A DNA stretch of 64,000 nucleotides. It comes from Taeniopygia guttata. Taxonomy: Eukaryota > Chordata > Aves > Passeriformes > Estrildidae. Position numbers and translations under genes: made by a program. The notes below the pieces were generated by a model that worked only from the letters and a program-made list of their open reading frames with translations, did no database searches and was not told where the DNA came from. Positions 36,109 through 49,412 of this stretch are shown here, piece after piece (positions within the stretch are counted from its first letter, which is position 1; every line of letters starts with the position of its first letter). The stretch spans positions 10,660,001-10,724,000 of the forward strand of contig NC_133027.1 of the NCBI RefSeq assembly GCF_048771995.1. Reading direction: 5' to 3'.

Positions 36109-37899
36109 GCAAATGTATGCCTATTTCTAGATTTAATTTGATATGGTGAAGCTGTGAAGAATCATAAAAGTACTTTGCCCTGCAGTGCTGACATCAAAGA
36201 AACAACAGCAATGGGTCCAAAAAGCCAGTGCTTTACACACAGAATTCTTGTCAGCCTAAACTTTCCTTTTTCCACCGAAACAGCATAAATGTCCCTTGAA
36301 GAGTGATTAATTAGGATTACTGGATTACTTTTTTAAGGTATTTTTGTGCAAGGGTGCAAGGGTGGTGGAAGTGCTTCAATTGTGAATTAAAATAAGGTCT
36401 TTTCAGACAAAATTGCTATCAATTTCTGCAATAATTAATTTAATAATGGTAATTGTGATCCATTGCAAGTATTCCATACCTGCAACACTCATGAGAGAGC
36501 TCACTGTGGAAAACCTTGCAGAGCCAGCTATATTGATTTATGTGGGACATTGCTCCAGCTTTTTTTCAAATGGTGTTTTACTGCATATGTGTCTGGGGGC
36601 ATTGGTCATTGGTACTGAAACAGACATCGTGGCACATGGTACCCACACAAGTGGCTCCTGTTCCTGTCTGTGAACAGCCAGAGCATCACCTGGCTTACAG
36701 TCAGGTGGTAGATGTAGCTATCCTGGAACAATCAGCTTGGGACTGTCTATCCTTGAACTGCAGACACCAGATAGGAATGACCAATAACCTGCTTGTAGAA
36801 ATTCCTTATGTGTTGGAAATTCTTTTGTTTCTTTTTGAATTATTTGAACTTATCCCAAAAATCCTGTCTGTTTTGAATTTATTTTGTGATCTTTCTTATT
36901 CTAATGCAAGATGAACAAATTTTGAATACCTTTTCATTTACATACTAAGAGCTGATCAGGGAGAAAATTCTGATGCAATAAACCCTAAGAAAGTAATACA
37001 AGACAAAAGTTCAGCTTCTATACAAAATGGGCTGAGTTTTTCAGGCTCTTGCACCTCAAGTTGGTGACCAGGAAAGTGCAAAGCAAGTGAAAATATATAC
37101 CACTAAAGGAGGTGATAGATGAGAGAGAGAGAATTTATTTTAATATGCTCTTATACTACCTTGTCAATTAGAATTATGTTAAAAAATAAAATTTCAAGTA
37201 TATGCATTGCCAGATAATAAACAAGAGTGAAATCCCTGAGTTTTGAACTCATATGGCACAGGTGCAAGTGATTACTCCAAGTTATGTGAACAGAGGCAGC
37301 ACATGCTGCTATTTGGGCACGAGAGGCTTGACATTTGCATATACATCTTCTGTGGATGCAGGCTGAGAGAAGAAGCAGATTTTCCACTTTCCAAATCTGC
37401 AAGCCAAAACTTGATGAGACAATGATGCTCAGGAGAGGCAGTGAGATTCAGATGGTAAAGTGGATTAGGTAAGGATAATGAAAAGATTTCAGGAACCCAT
37501 GTAATAGAAAAGGATCTCGATTCTATTTATCTTACTTTGGTTCCTAAAAAAACACAAGCTACAAAGTTTTGGCCTGTGCATACTCTTAAGACATTGGAAC
37601 ACTAAATTAAGATGTATTCATTCAAATCCCTTTTACTGTAAAAGAAGATCATGTGTTTCACATCACTCTCACCATTGAAGTTTAAAAAATCCATTCATGG
37701 CCATGATTTGGCTGATGGACTCCACTGGTGTGGATCCATGAAACTGCCTTCCACTAACAGTCACCTGCATTTTTAGGGTTCTTTTAGATTTTGGTGAAAA
37801 AAGAATGAGTGAAAGCAGAACAAAAGAAAAACCAAAGCCCAACTTACTGAAAGCTCCTGGAATAGACCAAGTGAAAACTGATTCCTGTGCTGTTTCATG
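36109..37899. other. Gene-poor flank, nothing recognised
   Basis: Unique sequence. Overlapping open frames at 36413-36914 (86 and 124 residues) show no domain and lack splice or promoter context, so they are not called genes. Confidence 0.4.
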
Positions 37900-38360
37900 A
37901 CACATCTAAGCAAAACTCGGCAGAACAAAACCTCTTTGAAGCTCTTAACCGTTCAGTGTTTGCTGAGGTGCGTTGCCTTGCACCTGCGTTTGTGAAATAA
38001 GATGTATTTTGAAGGGGGCAGGGTTGATTTTGGAAGGTGAGATGGCTCACTTTGTTGTGCAAGTCAAGTGCAATGGCAGCACACCACAGATGTCTGCCAC
38101 ATGTTGCACACATTTTAATATTCAGTAGCAAATGTTCTTATTATATGAGCGCAAGAAGAATAAGTTTCATTTCATGAAAGCAGGTGAAGTAAACCCCATT
38201 GAGATGTCATATGGAATGCATAATGGATGATGGTCCAGATGCATCCAAAAAAGAAACGTGCTTTGTGTGCAGCTGAGATAGGGAAGCTTGCGGCAAATTC
38301 TGCCCTTTGTCTGTGAGGCTTTGGCTCTGGACAGGGATTCTTGTCATGTGTTTCTGCCAA
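37900..38360. promoter_or_regulatory. Candidate conserved non-coding element
   Basis: Balanced-composition, non-repetitive block with several retained CpGs (CTCGGC, AACCGTTCAG, GTGCGTTGC, GAGCGCAAG, TTGCGGC) in otherwise CpG-poor flank, and E-box-like CACCTGCG, CACATG and CAGATG cores. Constraint is inferred from composition only. Confidence 0.22.
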
Positions 38361-41300
38361 ATATTTTGGTATTTAACTCATATGTTTTACCATATATGGG
38401 TATCTACTTCAGCACTTTTGTGTTTACCATTTGCATATTTTTTACTTGTTCTTGCAGAACTCCTTAGTTAAAAATTCAGTGGGCCCAACGATTACTGTTT
38501 TCCATTAACTCAAGGCTCGCTCTTTTATTTTGTAATAAGTAGAACAGAAGGAAGAAAACAAAACAAAAAAAACGCCATCCAAATTAAAAAAAAAAAAAAA
38601 ACAACACAAAAAACCCCTTTGGAACAAATTGAAAATCTTAGCAAGAGAAAATTACAAGAAAATTCTGACCTCGAAAATATACTCTGTTACCAGACCCTCT
38701 TTGGGATAAGTTGCATGGGTAACTGGAAAAGCTGAATTTTCATCCAGTGGGAGATATGGTACCATTTTACAGTGGTCATTTAGAAGATGAGAGACCTGAA
38801 TAAAGTGCTGTCAGTTTGTCCAGTTCTAATGTTCTCAGGGATCTTGTTCCAGTCTAATTGTCATAACGGTGGTTATAACAGTTAGTACACAGTCCCTCCT
38901 ATGAGATGGAGTTTGAATTCTTAGTAAGTCTGTCTGAATTCAGATGACAGGGGTCAGGAAATAAAACGTAGGCTTTTACCAGAATGCTAATGTGTCAAAT
39001 CAGGCTGCTTATTTAGGTGTCTAAATATGGATTTATTGCCTGATGTTTGTGTTTTACATTAGATTTGCATGAATAACATCTGAAACCTTACATTCTTGCC
39101 CTGAACAAATGAGTAATGTTTCTTTAAGGAAAAATTAAATAAAGCCAAAAAAGCTAAAAACCCCAGAGCCTTCATTAGTTTTTGTGCTAACCAACATTCT
39201 TATGTTTTATATTCAAACCAACATATTAACATGAAACAATCATTCCAGATGGAGGAAAATATCACTTCTAGGGTCAGGAAAGGGGTACATAAAATTCTGG
39301 CAAATTAGAAGGAAAAATCTACAGGGGCTAAAAAGCTCATTAATATATGCTTTAATCCCCTTGTGGATCGTTGTGGTTTGGACCTGCAAAAACTGAAATG
39401 AGAAAATGCTACCATAAGCTGACCAGCTTTAGTGCTGAAAAGAAATATCCAAAATGTTCCTCAGGCTTCCAGGGAATGAAAGGCCTTGAATGGATATTTC
39501 TATATTGTTCTTCTCAACAGCTGACTGAGTAGATGCCTACTCTAAATTAAGGTGTCTCAGGTTATGGTGTGAATTTCAGCAGAAAGTATGCACCTAGCCA
39601 AAAGTCAGCATAATTTAGAAGGTATAACACTTTATAAGCAAGGTATTTTTAAAGTTTTTTTTTTTTTGAGGAAAACAACAGCAACAAAAAATCCCGACCA
39701 TTGAGCATTTTTGTTTTGCCTTGGGGAGAGAATTTCAAGAAACTACAATTTGTGCTATGATTTAGCTAATCTACCTAAATACAGCATCTGTAACTCCTTT
39801 ATGTGTTAATTAGTATTTTGACGAGAAAATTTTTCTTGTTTTCTATCACAAAACATTACCAGCCTATGTTAATACATGCTCTAAATTTTAATTTTAATAG
39901 CAGAATAAATTGTCTCTTCCTTTTACATATTTCACCTGGTAAGACCAGCAAACAAGTCACATCTCCTTTTCCTGTCTTTTCTTCCAACTATGGGTTTGGT
40001 TCTTTGCAGCTGCAGGAGCCACGTCAAGGGCACCAACTCATAGAACAAGAGGCAACATTTTTAAACCATATTCAGCTACAGCACTTGAGTCCTGGCTCCT
40101 TTTGATGTGAGCCAGACATTAATTATCTCCATGTTGAGAAGTGGAACTCATTTCACATGAGTGCTGATTGAATTTGACCAAAAACCAAGAGCTGAAGTCC
40201 CAACATGAGGCTGCAAAGCCAAGCACGTGACTAGTTCTGCATGAATTTCACCAGCTGGCTGCACACTAGAAAACTCAACGTCCGTGGCCAGGACCTGCAG
40301 GCATCTGAGGGTACTATTGAAATGCAGCCCATCTATTTCATACCTTCTGAAGCAAAGTGTGATTTATAACTGGCTCAGGATGGGCCTCTTGGATTCAAAC
40401 CTCTTACTGGAAGAAGTACTTACACAGAAACTACTACTTCTGCTTTCCTTCCATTCCTTCCATAACTCTCTCATCTACATACACAACACTTGCATGTGTG
40501 CTACTCCTATAGTACATATAACTGTTGACTACTTCAAGATTTTGGATCAACAGAAGCTCAGCAGAAAGTAGGGCAATTCTACCAGCCAAGAACCTGAAAC
40601 ATTTCTGAAATGTTTCCTAAATATTAACAGGAGCCAGGAGGTATTTTGATAGTCTTATAAATTTAAGCTAATTTATAACAAATACTGAATTTATTGGTTT
40701 ATTATGTCAGCAGGAATTGCATATTGTATTATAAAATCAAAGGCCAACATAGTTCAGATATCTTCAGCTATAATTAAGACTTCCATGTATTTTACAAGAT
40801 TTGAGAGAGGAATACTATAAAATCTATAGACCTTATTCATTAAAAAAGCTGCTTATGTAATCAAATCACATTTTTCTGTGTGTTTTATGGCATCCTGGAA
40901 TATCTGCATTCAATATACATTGGGTGATTTCACCTATATTTATAATGTTTATGGCTGTGGATGTACAAATATAGATGGGATATGGCTGCTAAAAGGTAGG
41001 TCTGTTTTTATTCATGTTATTTATTGTGCATATCACAGTAGTGCCCAAACTGTATCCACAAGTTTAATGCCTTTCATGTCAGTCTCCTTTCTGGCAGCAA
41101 GGTCTGTCCTTGATTTGTATAGCTGAGCATCCCCAGGATTGGTGCACTGGTTTGCTTACCAGTGATGGGAGGAAGTGTCTGAAATAAATCAGGTATTTTT
41201 AAAATGGACTTTGTTTGAGGACTGGTCTCCTTGAGAAGCAGCTCCTGGTCTCCTGACTTCTGACCTCCATATCCTTTTTATGGTCCCCAAAGGATCCAAT

Positions 41301-43257
41301 CCCATGTCCCTCACCTGGCTGATCTTTCTGTCAAGCCCATTTAAGCTTCTACCCCACATATATTCCTTTGTTTTGCTCTATGCGCCCATCCTGACAAACC
41401 ACCCCAGGATCCTGACATCCTCCTGGTGTGCAGGCCAGTGCTGCTGTCCCTGTCCCGTGCACCTTGCTTTGTCCTGCTGCACACCTGTGCTAGTGCTGCT
41501 CTGAACAGAGCAGTTCTTGCAGGCATGAATGGTGCATCAGTGCCAGCAGCCCAGAGAGTCACAGCCAGTTTTGTTTCTAAGCCAGGGCAATGTCAGCCAC
41601 AGCTCTTTACTCTGGCAGGGCAATACTTTCTCAGTGAGGCACTTATATAAAAGAACTGCATGCTAACATTGGCAAAAAATTTAAAGGTCCACATGTCATG
41701 ATCTCTTGTATGAATAATTTAGTTAAAATTAGCATCATTACTGTGATTTCAGTGAATGGTTTCTGAGCTGTTGATTAAGATACTAATTTTGAAGGATTTC
41801 CATGCCATTATCATCCCAAAATTGTCTATCCACTAATATGGATGCCCATATATTTGGTAAAAGGGCATCTGGAGTAGAAGAGGGGTAGGGATGTATATTA
41901 AGAAGGCCTCTACCTCATATTCAGGCAAGACTAGAGAGGTTCTAACCCATTGTTCCACTTCATGGTTTTCTTGCTTTAAACTGAGCAGTGTCATCTCCAC
42001 AGTTGAAAGGGATTTGCTCAGCTGAGAGGGTGGTGGTGGCCTCCAGTCATGCCTGGGAAGTGCCTGTATATTTGCTGCCTGTATCTGTTATTAATTTGTG
42101 TCTTAAAATAAACTTCTAGGCATTCCCACAGGAACTTGAAGTTGAAAATATATGAAGGATTGGCAGGATCAGATTCATAATGATGCATTGTTCACATTTG
42201 TGATCAGTTTTTTGATGCTGAATATGTACTGTACAGTTTCATGACAGCTTTTTTTCTCTAATAACCAGCCTTACTGCTAAACATCTAAAGCAGGATGATG
42301 TAAAGAACAAATTACTGCACAGTTCATTATAATAGGGGAAGATTTATTTAGCCAAGGAGATTTCAAGTGGACATTTAGATACTGCCACAGTGGCAGATAA
42401 ATTAGCATGGGAAAGTGCTGCTGATTCTACTTTCCAATAGATCTAGCACGTTAGCAGAACACCATGGGCTGGAAAAAATTATAATCTACAAATGGAAAAT
42501 TGCAATATACTGAAATCTAACCAGGGAGTCAGAGGAACATGTCTTCTGGAATGGCTCCTGTGTTGGCAGAAGTGACTGGGCACTGATCCCAGAGTGTATT
42601 AATCTCCAGTCATGAAGCTAACACAGGAAGGTCATTTAGTTATTAGGAAAATAAAACAGGTTTTATAAACTGAAGCGTGGTGATCATGAAAGGATTACAC
42701 TCCTACCAGTTTTGCTCAGGACTATCCACTGGCCATGGCTAGGGCAGCAGGACTGCCTGTTAATTACAAATTGTCTCCAATCTGCAGGACAGCACAGCTT
42801 GGAATCACGCAGTTTGGATTTCTGTCTTTGCCCAAAAAAGGTAGTCCCCAAATGTTGCCAAGGTTTGTGTCTGCGAGTGGCATCTGGCAGGAGCTACAGC
42901 CCTGATAGAGAGGGTGTTAACAGCTAAGGAGTACAGGCAATTGCTGTTCACTGCTTTAGCTAGCACCTTCTTCTCGTTTTATTTGGTCATACAAGCATTA
43001 CCATGTATCTTATAACAACCCTCTGCACAAGGTATCCTCTGGGTGTCCCCTGGCCTCCAGGAGCATCCCAGGACATGATCACTGGAAAGTTTGAATCTCA
43101 GTAGGCAAAAAAAAGGACAGAATACAAGAGGGTAATACTCCTCACCAAACTTTAGTGATTTATATGTAGTTAATTGAATTACTTCTTCTATTTATGGATT
43201 GAAACAAGAACTTTCACAAGAAAGCCACCTCAGCTCTCCACCTCACAGAGGACAGGT
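38361..43257. other. Gene-poor flank, nothing specific recognised
   Basis: AT-rich unique DNA with A-rich low complexity at about 38555-38620 and T runs near 39655-39668. The open frames here (up to 100 residues) have no domains. Confidence 0.4.
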
Positions 43258-43483
43258 TTAGTTTATATTTTAGGAAAAGCTCTTTTCTGTGAGGGTAATG
43301 AGGCACGTGGACAGGTTACCCATAGGTATTATGAATGCCCCATCCCTGGAAGTTCTCAAGGCCAGGTTGGATGGGGTTCTGAGAAACCTGGTCCAGTCAA
43401 AGTCTCCCTACCTATTCAGGAGGTTGGAATGAGATGGTCTGTAAGGTCCCTTTCAAGACAAACCATCCTATGATTCTGTGATA
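43258..43483 (+). mobile_element. CR1 LINE 3' end
   Basis: TTTATATTTTAGGAAAAGCTC, ACGTGGACAGGTTACCCATA, CCCCATCCCTGGAAGTTCTC, GGAATGAGATGGTCTGTAAG and the tail ATCCTATGATTCTGTGATAG follow the CR1 3' region in order, forward orientation. 5'-truncated. Confidence 0.88.
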
Positions 43484-43605
43484 GGATTGAAAACCTCCAT
43501 CCATGGATATTGCACGATTTGTCTTGGTAACCTGTTCCAAAATCTAGCTGACCTAAGGTTTTTGGCACATGCTAATTTGTGATCTGTCCCTGGACATCTG
43601 ACAGC
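43484..43605 (-). mobile_element. CR1-like fragment, opposite orientation
   Basis: AACCTCCATCCATGGATATT, CTTGGTAACCTGTTCCAAAA and GATCTGTCCCTGGACATCTG follow, with divergence, the reverse complement of the same CR1 3' region. It directly abuts the forward copy, giving a tail-to-tail pair. Its terminal tail repeat is missing. Confidence 0.5.
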
Positions 43606-44864
43606 AGCCCTACTGCACCGAAGACCACTCACTGGACTTCTTCATTTATCAGCACAGACACACACCCGCAGATTGCCAAGTGGGACCCCCAACAGCTGGG
43701 GTAGGAACATCACTGAACCAAGGAATGCAGCCTCTCTCCCCCATCCTGGCCTTAGATTCACACATCATAGAGAGAGTTGAAAAGAGATCAGAAAGAAAAA
43801 AAATATTGTTTTCACTGCATCTATGTTTTCATTTGCTTCATATTTTAGGAGCTGTCAGACAAAAGGGCAAGGAAGGAAGCTACAAATCCTTTTCAAAAGG
43901 CAGAGAAAAGAAGTGAACAGCAACAACAAGAAGGAAAAAAAGGAAAAAGGTAATTTTGAAATATATCCTTAACTTCTAAGCTGTAGAGCCAGGCCTTGGA
44001 TATTGTTAATGAACCATTAGCCCTGTCTTAATCACAACATCTCTTTCTTTTGTTCTCACACCCCACTGCTTTTTCGCAGCCGGACACACTTGGATTTTCA
44101 GAAGTGACAGCACTCCTCTTGAGCATGGCTCACGCTGGTTATAATGGACACATCTGTGCTTGCAATGTTTGTCCGTCATATCCACTGTTTGCTTTTAGCA
44201 GCACGAGAGGAGAGGGTGGCAGCCTGTGTGTGTGTGCATGTGTGGGAGCAGCAGCGAGAATGCAGAGACTACTTAAAACCCTGCTAAGCTGCTCTGTTTC
44301 TCAATACTGTATTTATTGCAACTCACTTTGTAGTCAGATGAATGGAGTATTTTTTAAAGGAATTTTACTCCCAATTGTTTTTACTACAACATAAATTTGC
44401 TGACTCTTTATTAGACTGTAAGAACTTGGGCAACCCTTTGTGAGACTTGATCTTCTATTGAAATGCGTTCAGCTTTGCCCTGGAAGTTGGCCTTTCAGCT
44501 GAATAACAAAATCTCACAGGCAAAGCTCCCCATACAGACACAGCATTGGTCTTCTCTGCACAAGCCTTTCTCCAACACTCCTCAAATGAGTTCCCTGTGG
44601 CAGTGTCAGTACTGGTGAGTGAAACATGGCCAGGGCAGACTGTTAAATTGTGAGCACAATTCTGGGCACGGTTTTGGGCATGGTTTCAGCCCTGGCCAGC
44701 AAGCAGCTCCTGCATAGTGCCTGGCAAGGTCTGGGGAGCTGCCTGAGCGATCTGGCTGCAGCAATGCTGATGTGGTGAGAGTGTGAGTCATGCCACGTCC
44801 TTTTGGCCCCCTGCCGCAGACTGGCCTCCAGTATTTACTGGAGGAGATGCAATCACAATATCTG
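43606..44864. other. Gene-poor flank, nothing recognised
   Basis: Unique sequence with a short GT-type run near 44226-44244. Open frames have no recognisable domain. Confidence 0.4.
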
Positions 44865-45010
44865 CCTCTTTTTTTCCCTTTCCCTTTTTTGGCTTCTCTT
44901 TCTTTTTTCTTTTTTCTTTTTCCTTTCTTTTTTTTTTTTTTTCCCCTCATTTTTCCTTCTCTTTTTTTATTAGTTTATTTTCTCTTTTTTTTCTTTTGAT
45001 TTTCCTCCCC
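44865..45010. repeat. Polypyrimidine (T/C) tract
   Basis: About 145 bp almost entirely of T and C on the + strand (CTTTTTTTCCC, CTTTTTTCTTTT and similar), including a T15 run near 44928-44942. The lysine/glutamate-rich or phenylalanine-rich frames across it are artefacts. Confidence 0.85.
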
Positions 45011-45373
45011 ACCAATAACTTAGATTAACATTGCTTTAAGCTCTGATTCTACACTGAAGGTTGCGTGAGTGATTCTTTCTGCAGCTTTGGAGTCTTTCTA
45101 TCTGCCTGCAATTCTGATTTTACCCTACAGTAATTTCACTGACCCTGTGTTTACACTGGGTGAGGTGAGGGAACACCTTACAGCACTCTATATAAGTTTT
45201 ACTTTTTGTTGTTCTTGAAACTATAGAAATAAACCCAACCATACTCTTACATAGGGAAAGGATAAAATCCCCTGTTCTTTTTGCTCTCCTTGATAATTAT
45301 GGGTTTTTTTCCCTACATATTTTTTAAAACAATTTTTCTTTTCTTAACTTTTATCTAGAGTTTACATTTCACA

Positions 45374-45458
45374 TAATCATAGAAGCAGAGAATGTTTTGG
45401 GTCTTAAGGACCTTAAAGACCATCTAGTTTCAATTCTGCTGCTATGGGCAGGGAATAT
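45374..45458 (-). mobile_element. CR1 LINE 3' end, short
   Basis: AATCATAGAAGCAGAGAATG, then TTTTGGGTCTTAAGGACCTTAAAGACCATCTAGTTTCAATTCTGCTGCTATGGGCAGGG follow the reverse complement of a CR1 3' end and tail. Only about 85 bp remain. Confidence 0.85.
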
Positions 45459-46780
45459 GTGGATATGCATTTCATGATGTTTCTTACCTTCAAGTAAATC
45501 CTATCAATTAGAATGTAAGATACAAAAGGATGAAAAGTTAGCCTTCAAGCACATTTAGGTTTCATTTATCCTTTTGTGCATCTTCCTACCATCATTTATT
45601 CAATATGCTGCTATGTTCCCTTTTGTACATTGTATCCTAACAATCCTTTAGAAAATTTCCAGAGAGTTTACTAGCCAAAATGGATATTGTGAATCTAATG
45701 ATGCTAAATATGAAATTAATTTCTTTATTGGCTCAATATTCTTGGATTAGTAACATGCTGCTTTGAAATAACCAATATTTCAGACACAAATTGATTCTTC
45801 TGTATTTTTTATTTATATCATTGAGCCAAAGAGTAATAATGTGAAGCAATAATACAAATTAATGTTAAAAAGATTCATAATTTACTTTTACTTAGGGATG
45901 CTGATAGCTGTAAGAGCAATGGCAAATATCATTAAAATTGCATAACTCTTCCATTCTATCCATTCTTTAATTCACTCATAGTTTTCTTAATTGATCATTA
46001 TCCATTTCCAACATTTGTATTCATATTTTTTGTCTGTAAGTGATTTTTTTTTGGTGAAAATCTATGTAAAAAATGTTCCAGCAATTCTTGAGAAAAACAA
46101 AATTACAAAATTCAAAATTCAAAACAATCCCACAAAAAAACCCATTATTTTCCTCATAAAAGGAATAACTCAAAAAGTCTGTCTTTTAAGAACAGCTTTC
46201 ATTAAGATAGCTTGAGGAGGAAGATGAAGAGCCAAATACTTTGTTGTTACAAATGGGGAAATGTTGATAGCAAAAACGGGACTTGTGGTCATTTTCATGC
46301 ACAGAAAATCTGTCACATAACTTGCTATGGAAATGGCCTCTTTTGGGACGAAGTGGTTTGGTAAACATTGGCTACATTTTGAGCAGAATGGGAATTTTTG
46401 GCAACTCGGCTCTGTTTGCATGGAGTATATTTCTTGTATGTAGCTATGAGCTGTTACTAAGGGAACTAACTGTGCAGTGAGTGAGAAACGGTTTGAAAAT
46501 TTTGGTTAAACAGACATTTTGCCTTCCTAAAACTTCAACGGCAAACAAGTCTGACACAACTCCAACTCACTAAAACACTTCTCTGAAAAGAATGTATGGA
46601 TTCATCTCAGTAGGTCCATTTTTGATCTTTCAGAGTTAAATTACTGCATGGATACTCTAAACTAAGAAAAGAAACTTAAGTCTTGATTGAATGGTCAATG
46701 ATCACCACTAGTAGAACTTTTCACTTCTGCTACCTTTTTCTTCTTTACTCTATATTCAGTAATTTGTTGACATTTGGATT
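45459..46780. other. Gene-poor flank, nothing recognised
   Basis: AT-rich unique DNA; no coding or repeat feature is supported. Confidence 0.4.
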
Positions 46781-49412
46781 CAATTTGACCAAATATGTAA
46801 TTGTAAATATAGCGCAAATAATCAGGTTCCTTTTTAGAGAGGAATGTTAAGCGAGCAAGCCAAATAGTTTGATTTTGCCCCAGATATATTTATTTTTACA
46901 AATAAAGATTTTTAAAAATGCTGTTCCTGTCTTCATCCATCTATCATTGAGAAGAATTGTACTGGTTGTCTGTAGATGGAAAGATCAGGGTTAATCCCAA
47001 AAGTAGATCGTGGGCTTTGCTAGCCACTTGTCAGCTAAGGACCAGCACATTGGAGGAGAAGCTGAAAAATGCCTCACAGAAATTTGTCATGCTATAAATT
47101 CTAACCCAACAACATTATTGACAGTGGAATCCTTAACACTTTACTTTAACCATTCAAATATTAAGCATTTGATTTAAATTGGTTACTAAAGTCCATTGTG
47201 TAGGCAGTGGAGAAAATAGATACAAGTCTTTTTGGATGGTGATGCAGCCCAGCTTTCAGAAAATGGTTGTGATACAGGATAGACTGTCTCTGAAAGTACC
47301 TTTCTGATTCCTTGAGATTTGGAGAGATATTCATATATTGCTGCAGGCACCTAATCCTTAAACTGCTAAAATCAGTGAGACAAATCCCAGAGCAGATTCT
47401 CTAATATCAGCAACAATCAACTGTTGGTTGAATTCAGCAGTTTATTAAATGATCCTTTTTCAATTACAATAACATCAAGATCTGGCCATGCTACTTAACA
47501 CAAGTGGGAGGGGACAGGTGACTAGTAAGGAAGCGTCACACAATTCGGAGCAGCTTCTGTGAATACCGAGTCTTCGAGACATTTTTTTCTCATTTCTGCC
47601 ACATTCCAGGTGGAAATCGTTGCAGTCCTGTTAGTGCTATTTATTGTGTACCTAAAAGTACCCTAGCTGGCACAGAGGTCACTTTCTGACCTTTTATAAA
47701 ATACGGAATATTATCTTTAAAAAGTGGATAATTTTTACCTTCATTCCCACATCCACTTCCTTAGGCAATACTAGATCAGTTTTGAACTATATTTTTGCTT
47801 CTAATCCTGGAATTAATATTTTCAGCTGTTTAATATGTTTGATCCACCACAAGACCTTTCCCTCGTATATTTTTTTTAAATCTAATTTTTACTTATCTTT
47901 AAGTACACATCATGCGATATATGAAAACAGAAAATCTTCTGAATAGGTAAGCACACACATAAAAGGAAGGTGTGAAAAAGAACCCATTTCATAGCTCTGA
48001 AACCAGTGATCACTACATGTCACAAGAGACCACCCCACAGCAAGTAAGATATTAGAAATGTTGGGGGCTGCTGAACAACAAATTTTCACAGCAAACTGGC
48101 ACAAAGTTGTTTAGCACAGATGTTTCTGTAATTGTGATACACTGGGAAAATTCTCAGTGTTCCAACTTCAATGGCTCCCAGACTCACACCTGTGTGGTGT
48201 GGTGGTCTGCTCTGAACACACTGGCCTGTAATGTGAACCATGTGCTAACATGTGCATGGCTCAAAAACCTGTTGAACCCCCCTTTCCACCCCTGTTCCCC
48301 TCACACATTTAGGCTTGTTTCCACATTTCTATTTTTTGTGTTTAAAGGATTTACAAAATGGAGAAAATAGAGACAGCAGAAATCTTATGGGACTGGAGAT
48401 GCCGGAGGGATTTGGCCAGGTACTTCCAGTTTGGCAGAGAATTACATTTCCTCACTGCTCTGTGCAGGGCATGGAAGGGCCTTTGGAAAGAAATGTGGTG
48501 GTGCTCTTTGCAATTGGATGAACAATTTGTGGAAAAAATTTTGATGCATTGCTACTTTTCCTCGGGTTAAAATACTACTTAAAAAATCAGGCATGTAAAT
48601 ACATTTTAAGACATTTATTTTTCTTGTGACCTGGTTTGTTTTTTTTTTTTTTTGACCAACATTGTTATGATTCCTACTAGCTCTCACATAAAACTTTGCC
48701 TAAGTAAATCTCGGTGCGCTTTAAGTTCTCATTTTATATTTGTTGTCAGAGGTTCACTGCTGAACTCACCATTGTGCACGTGTATGTTTGTGTGAACAGA
48801 GGAGTCTCAACCTCATAACATAGGAAATGTGAACCAAGAGTTTGATAACACTTTTATAAACAAGTAGCAGAATGGGGGTCTCAGAAATATAGAAATAATT
48901 TTTATTAAAAAAATATGTATGTAAAAATGTTAGTAGATAACAGAATACAATGTACATGAATTCTGCACATATTCTCTATTAAAAAAAAAAAAACAAACCA
49001 AACCAAAACAAACCAAAACAAAACCCCAAAAGACTAATTTTCTCTCAAAATCCTGGTTAAAGGAACAACTAAATTGTATATTATTTATGTTTATACATAT
49101 ACTCTTACTTACTGCTTGCTATTTTGTACAGGTACCATAAAAGTGACAATATTTACATCCAGAGCATTTTGGAAATGTTTCCACAGAATATCTTTACTCT
49201 GGAAAATTGCTGATTCACAAAGAAATTCTACAGTTGGAAAAGTTGTAATGAAATAGTTTTAAAGGAAATATACAGAACAATTTTGCTAAAATCAAACCTA
49301 TTAATATTTTATTTTCCAAAAATATTTTTAATGTTCCTTATTTTAAAATTTGTTTTTAACTATAAAGTCTTGTTAAAATTATTCTTTGGAAGGCATACTT
49401 GCCTAGAAAATT
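46781..49412. other. Gene-poor flank with A/C-rich simple repeat
   Basis: Mostly unique. At about 48979-49030 an A13 run passes into CAAAC/CCAAAA units. Parts of 46790-46920 and 47520-47700 keep a few CpGs in AT-rich context and could be regulatory, but the evidence is thin. No gene is seen. Confidence 0.4.

Noticed and set aside
36413-36914. Overlapping 86- and 124-residue hydrophobic frames
   Set aside because: Two different frames in the same DNA, with no domain, promoter or splice context; hydrophobicity follows from T-richness.
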